Assembly (NCBI GenBank): GCA_018221165.1
Contig: JAAOYD010000023.1
Span: forward strand, 1-5,950
Reading direction: 5' to 3'
Source: Candidatus Woesearchaeota archaeon
GTDB taxonomy: Archaea > Nanobdellota > Nanobdellia > Woesearchaeales > UBA525
Length of the DNA stretch: 5,950 nt
Made by a program: the position numbers and the translations under genes. The notes below the pieces were generated by a model, which saw nothing but the letters and a program-made list of their open reading frames with translations, was not told the DNA's origin and made no database searches. This document shows, in pieces, positions 5,354 through 5,950 of the stretch; positions within the stretch are counted from its first letter, which is position 1, and each line of letters begins with the position of its first letter.

Positions 5354-5950
5354 GAAAAACTCGTTCAATCCTTTTTGTTGCTTCGGCTTCTTCATCGCTG
5401 ACTTGGCAGCGGCTTGCTCCATATAACTCTTCGCTTGTCGTTGCCCGGGAAAACGAGGAATCCCATACACTCCATCATAGCCAGGTGTGAATTCAACCTT
5501 GCCTGCTCTTACTGCGATGATGTCCTTCGCGATTTCAGGTGAGGTCACTGTGAGAAGTTTCTCCTCGGTGACACTCATCAAAATATCATATTCGTGCTTG
5601 CCTGCTTTCAAAATCTTCCAGTATTCGTTCCAAACAGTCTTTGTATTGATGCCTTTACCAAGGACTAAAGAAAGTATCTCATGAAGGGGAAGCAGCTTGT
5701 AGAACTTCTGAGAATGACCCTCTTCTTTCTGTGGCCTATCAGCGAGTTCTTCAATCCGATACCATACTCCTATGGTCATCTCTTTCTTGCAGACAGGACA
5801 CATCTTCTTTGCTTTCTTGCTTTCTTCTGGTTCCATCGAGACATTACAAGCACGATGGCCATCAGCATGATATTTTCCGTAAGCAGGCTCAGTCTCAATC
5901 GTCCCCCAAAACCCTTCACCGGTGCGAATCGCTTTGATGATAGTATCATA
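5348..5950 (-). CDS. Endonuclease Q (EndoQ) family, C-terminal 200 residues, 5' end outside window
   Basis: EndoQ is a PHP-domain endonuclease, described from Thermococcales, that nicks DNA 5' of deaminated bases such as hypoxanthine and uracil. The frame is open to the right edge, and the ATG at 5836 is internal: conserved sequence continues upstream of it (IRTGEGFWGTIETEPAYGKY, then HADGHRACNV). The PHP catalytic domain lies outside the window. Visible here are a zinc-binding-like segment (C35, C51 and C54 of the fragment, the latter two in CPVC), the strongly conserved TIGVWYRIEELADRP (59-73), a helical part (LLPLHEILSLVLGKG, KTVWNEYWKIL), and VRAGKVEFTPGYDGVYG. A Lys/Gln/Ala-rich tail follows. 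The last residues, QKGLNEFFG, form a PCNA-interacting (PIP) motif. Family assignment rests on these motifs, remembered rather than searched. The gene is followed after four bases by the lipid kinase gene. Confidence 0.87.
   Translation of the reverse strand, partial: YDTIIKAIRTGEGFWGTIETEPAYGKYHADGHRACNVSMEPEESKKAKKMCPVCKKEMTIGVWYRIEELADRPQKEEGHSQKFYKLLPLHEILSLVLGKGINTKTVWNEYWKILKAGKHEYDILMSVTEEKLLTVTSPEIAKDIIAVRAGKVEFTPGYDGVYGIPRFPGQRQAKSYMEQAAAKSAMKKPKQQKGLNEFFG
5354..5377 (-). other. PIP box (PCNA-binding motif) coding segment at the EndoQ C-terminus
   Basis: The codons encode QKGLNEFF, a full match to the consensus Q-x-x-h-x-x-a-a. It lies one residue before the stop, after a basic, probably disordered linker (KSAMKKPKQ). 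C-terminal PIP motifs after flexible tails are the usual arrangement in archaeal replication and repair proteins. Confidence 0.8.

Noticed and set aside
1..5950. CRISPR arrays, tRNA/rRNA genes, insertion sequences, toxin-antitoxin or other defence modules.
   Set aside because: No spaced repeats, cloverleaf-like stretch, transposase motif or terminal inverted repeats were seen; nearly the whole window is covered by seven ordinary genes.

Overview
The window looks archaeal and was read by eye only. Three independent signs support this. There are TATA-type promoters placed about 26 bases before a start codon or short leader. There is the C-terminal part of an EndoQ-family DNA repair endonuclease that ends in a textbook PCNA-binding (PIP) motif. 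There are also two secreted lipoproteins in a genome using archaeal promoters. A mesophilic euryarchaeon or a DPANN (Nanoarchaeota/Woesearchaeota-like) lineage would fit, since the dnaK-dnaJ pair and the MsrA-MsrB fusion are bacterial-type genes often acquired by such archaea. The exact lineage cannot be fixed from this stretch.

Layout: bases 1-2056 hold the end of dnaK and all of dnaJ, four bases apart on the + strand, a classic Hsp70/Hsp40 operon. A strong TATA box and Shine-Dalgarno then precede a 397-residue lipoprotein (2136-3329) made of four immunoglobulin-like domains in an A-B-A-B order. A second TATA box drives, apparently without a leader, an 83-residue SemiSWEET/PQ-loop transporter (3378-3629). 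From there on the genes are on the - strand: a lipoprotein MsrA-MsrB methionine sulfoxide reductase (3626-4696), whose stop overlaps the SemiSWEET stop by four bases; a polytopic membrane lipid kinase of the SEC59/dolichol kinase type (4741-5343); and the partial EndoQ gene (5348 to the right edge), whose stop codon lies in the ribosome binding site of the kinase gene.

Functionally the window combines stress and damage management (DnaK/DnaJ folding, extracytoplasmic methionine repair by MsrAB, deaminated-base repair by EndoQ) with cell-surface and membrane functions (Ig-like lipoprotein, SemiSWEET, polyprenol-type kinase). No mobile element, CRISPR array, RNA gene or unexplained gene-free stretch over 100 bases is visible. 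I did not find a convincing new multi-gene system. The points most worth checking are the A-B-A-B lipoprotein, the stripped-down cysteine set of MsrAB, the SemiSWEET lacking its usual pocket asparagine, and the PIP-tailed EndoQ coupled to a lipid kinase gene.
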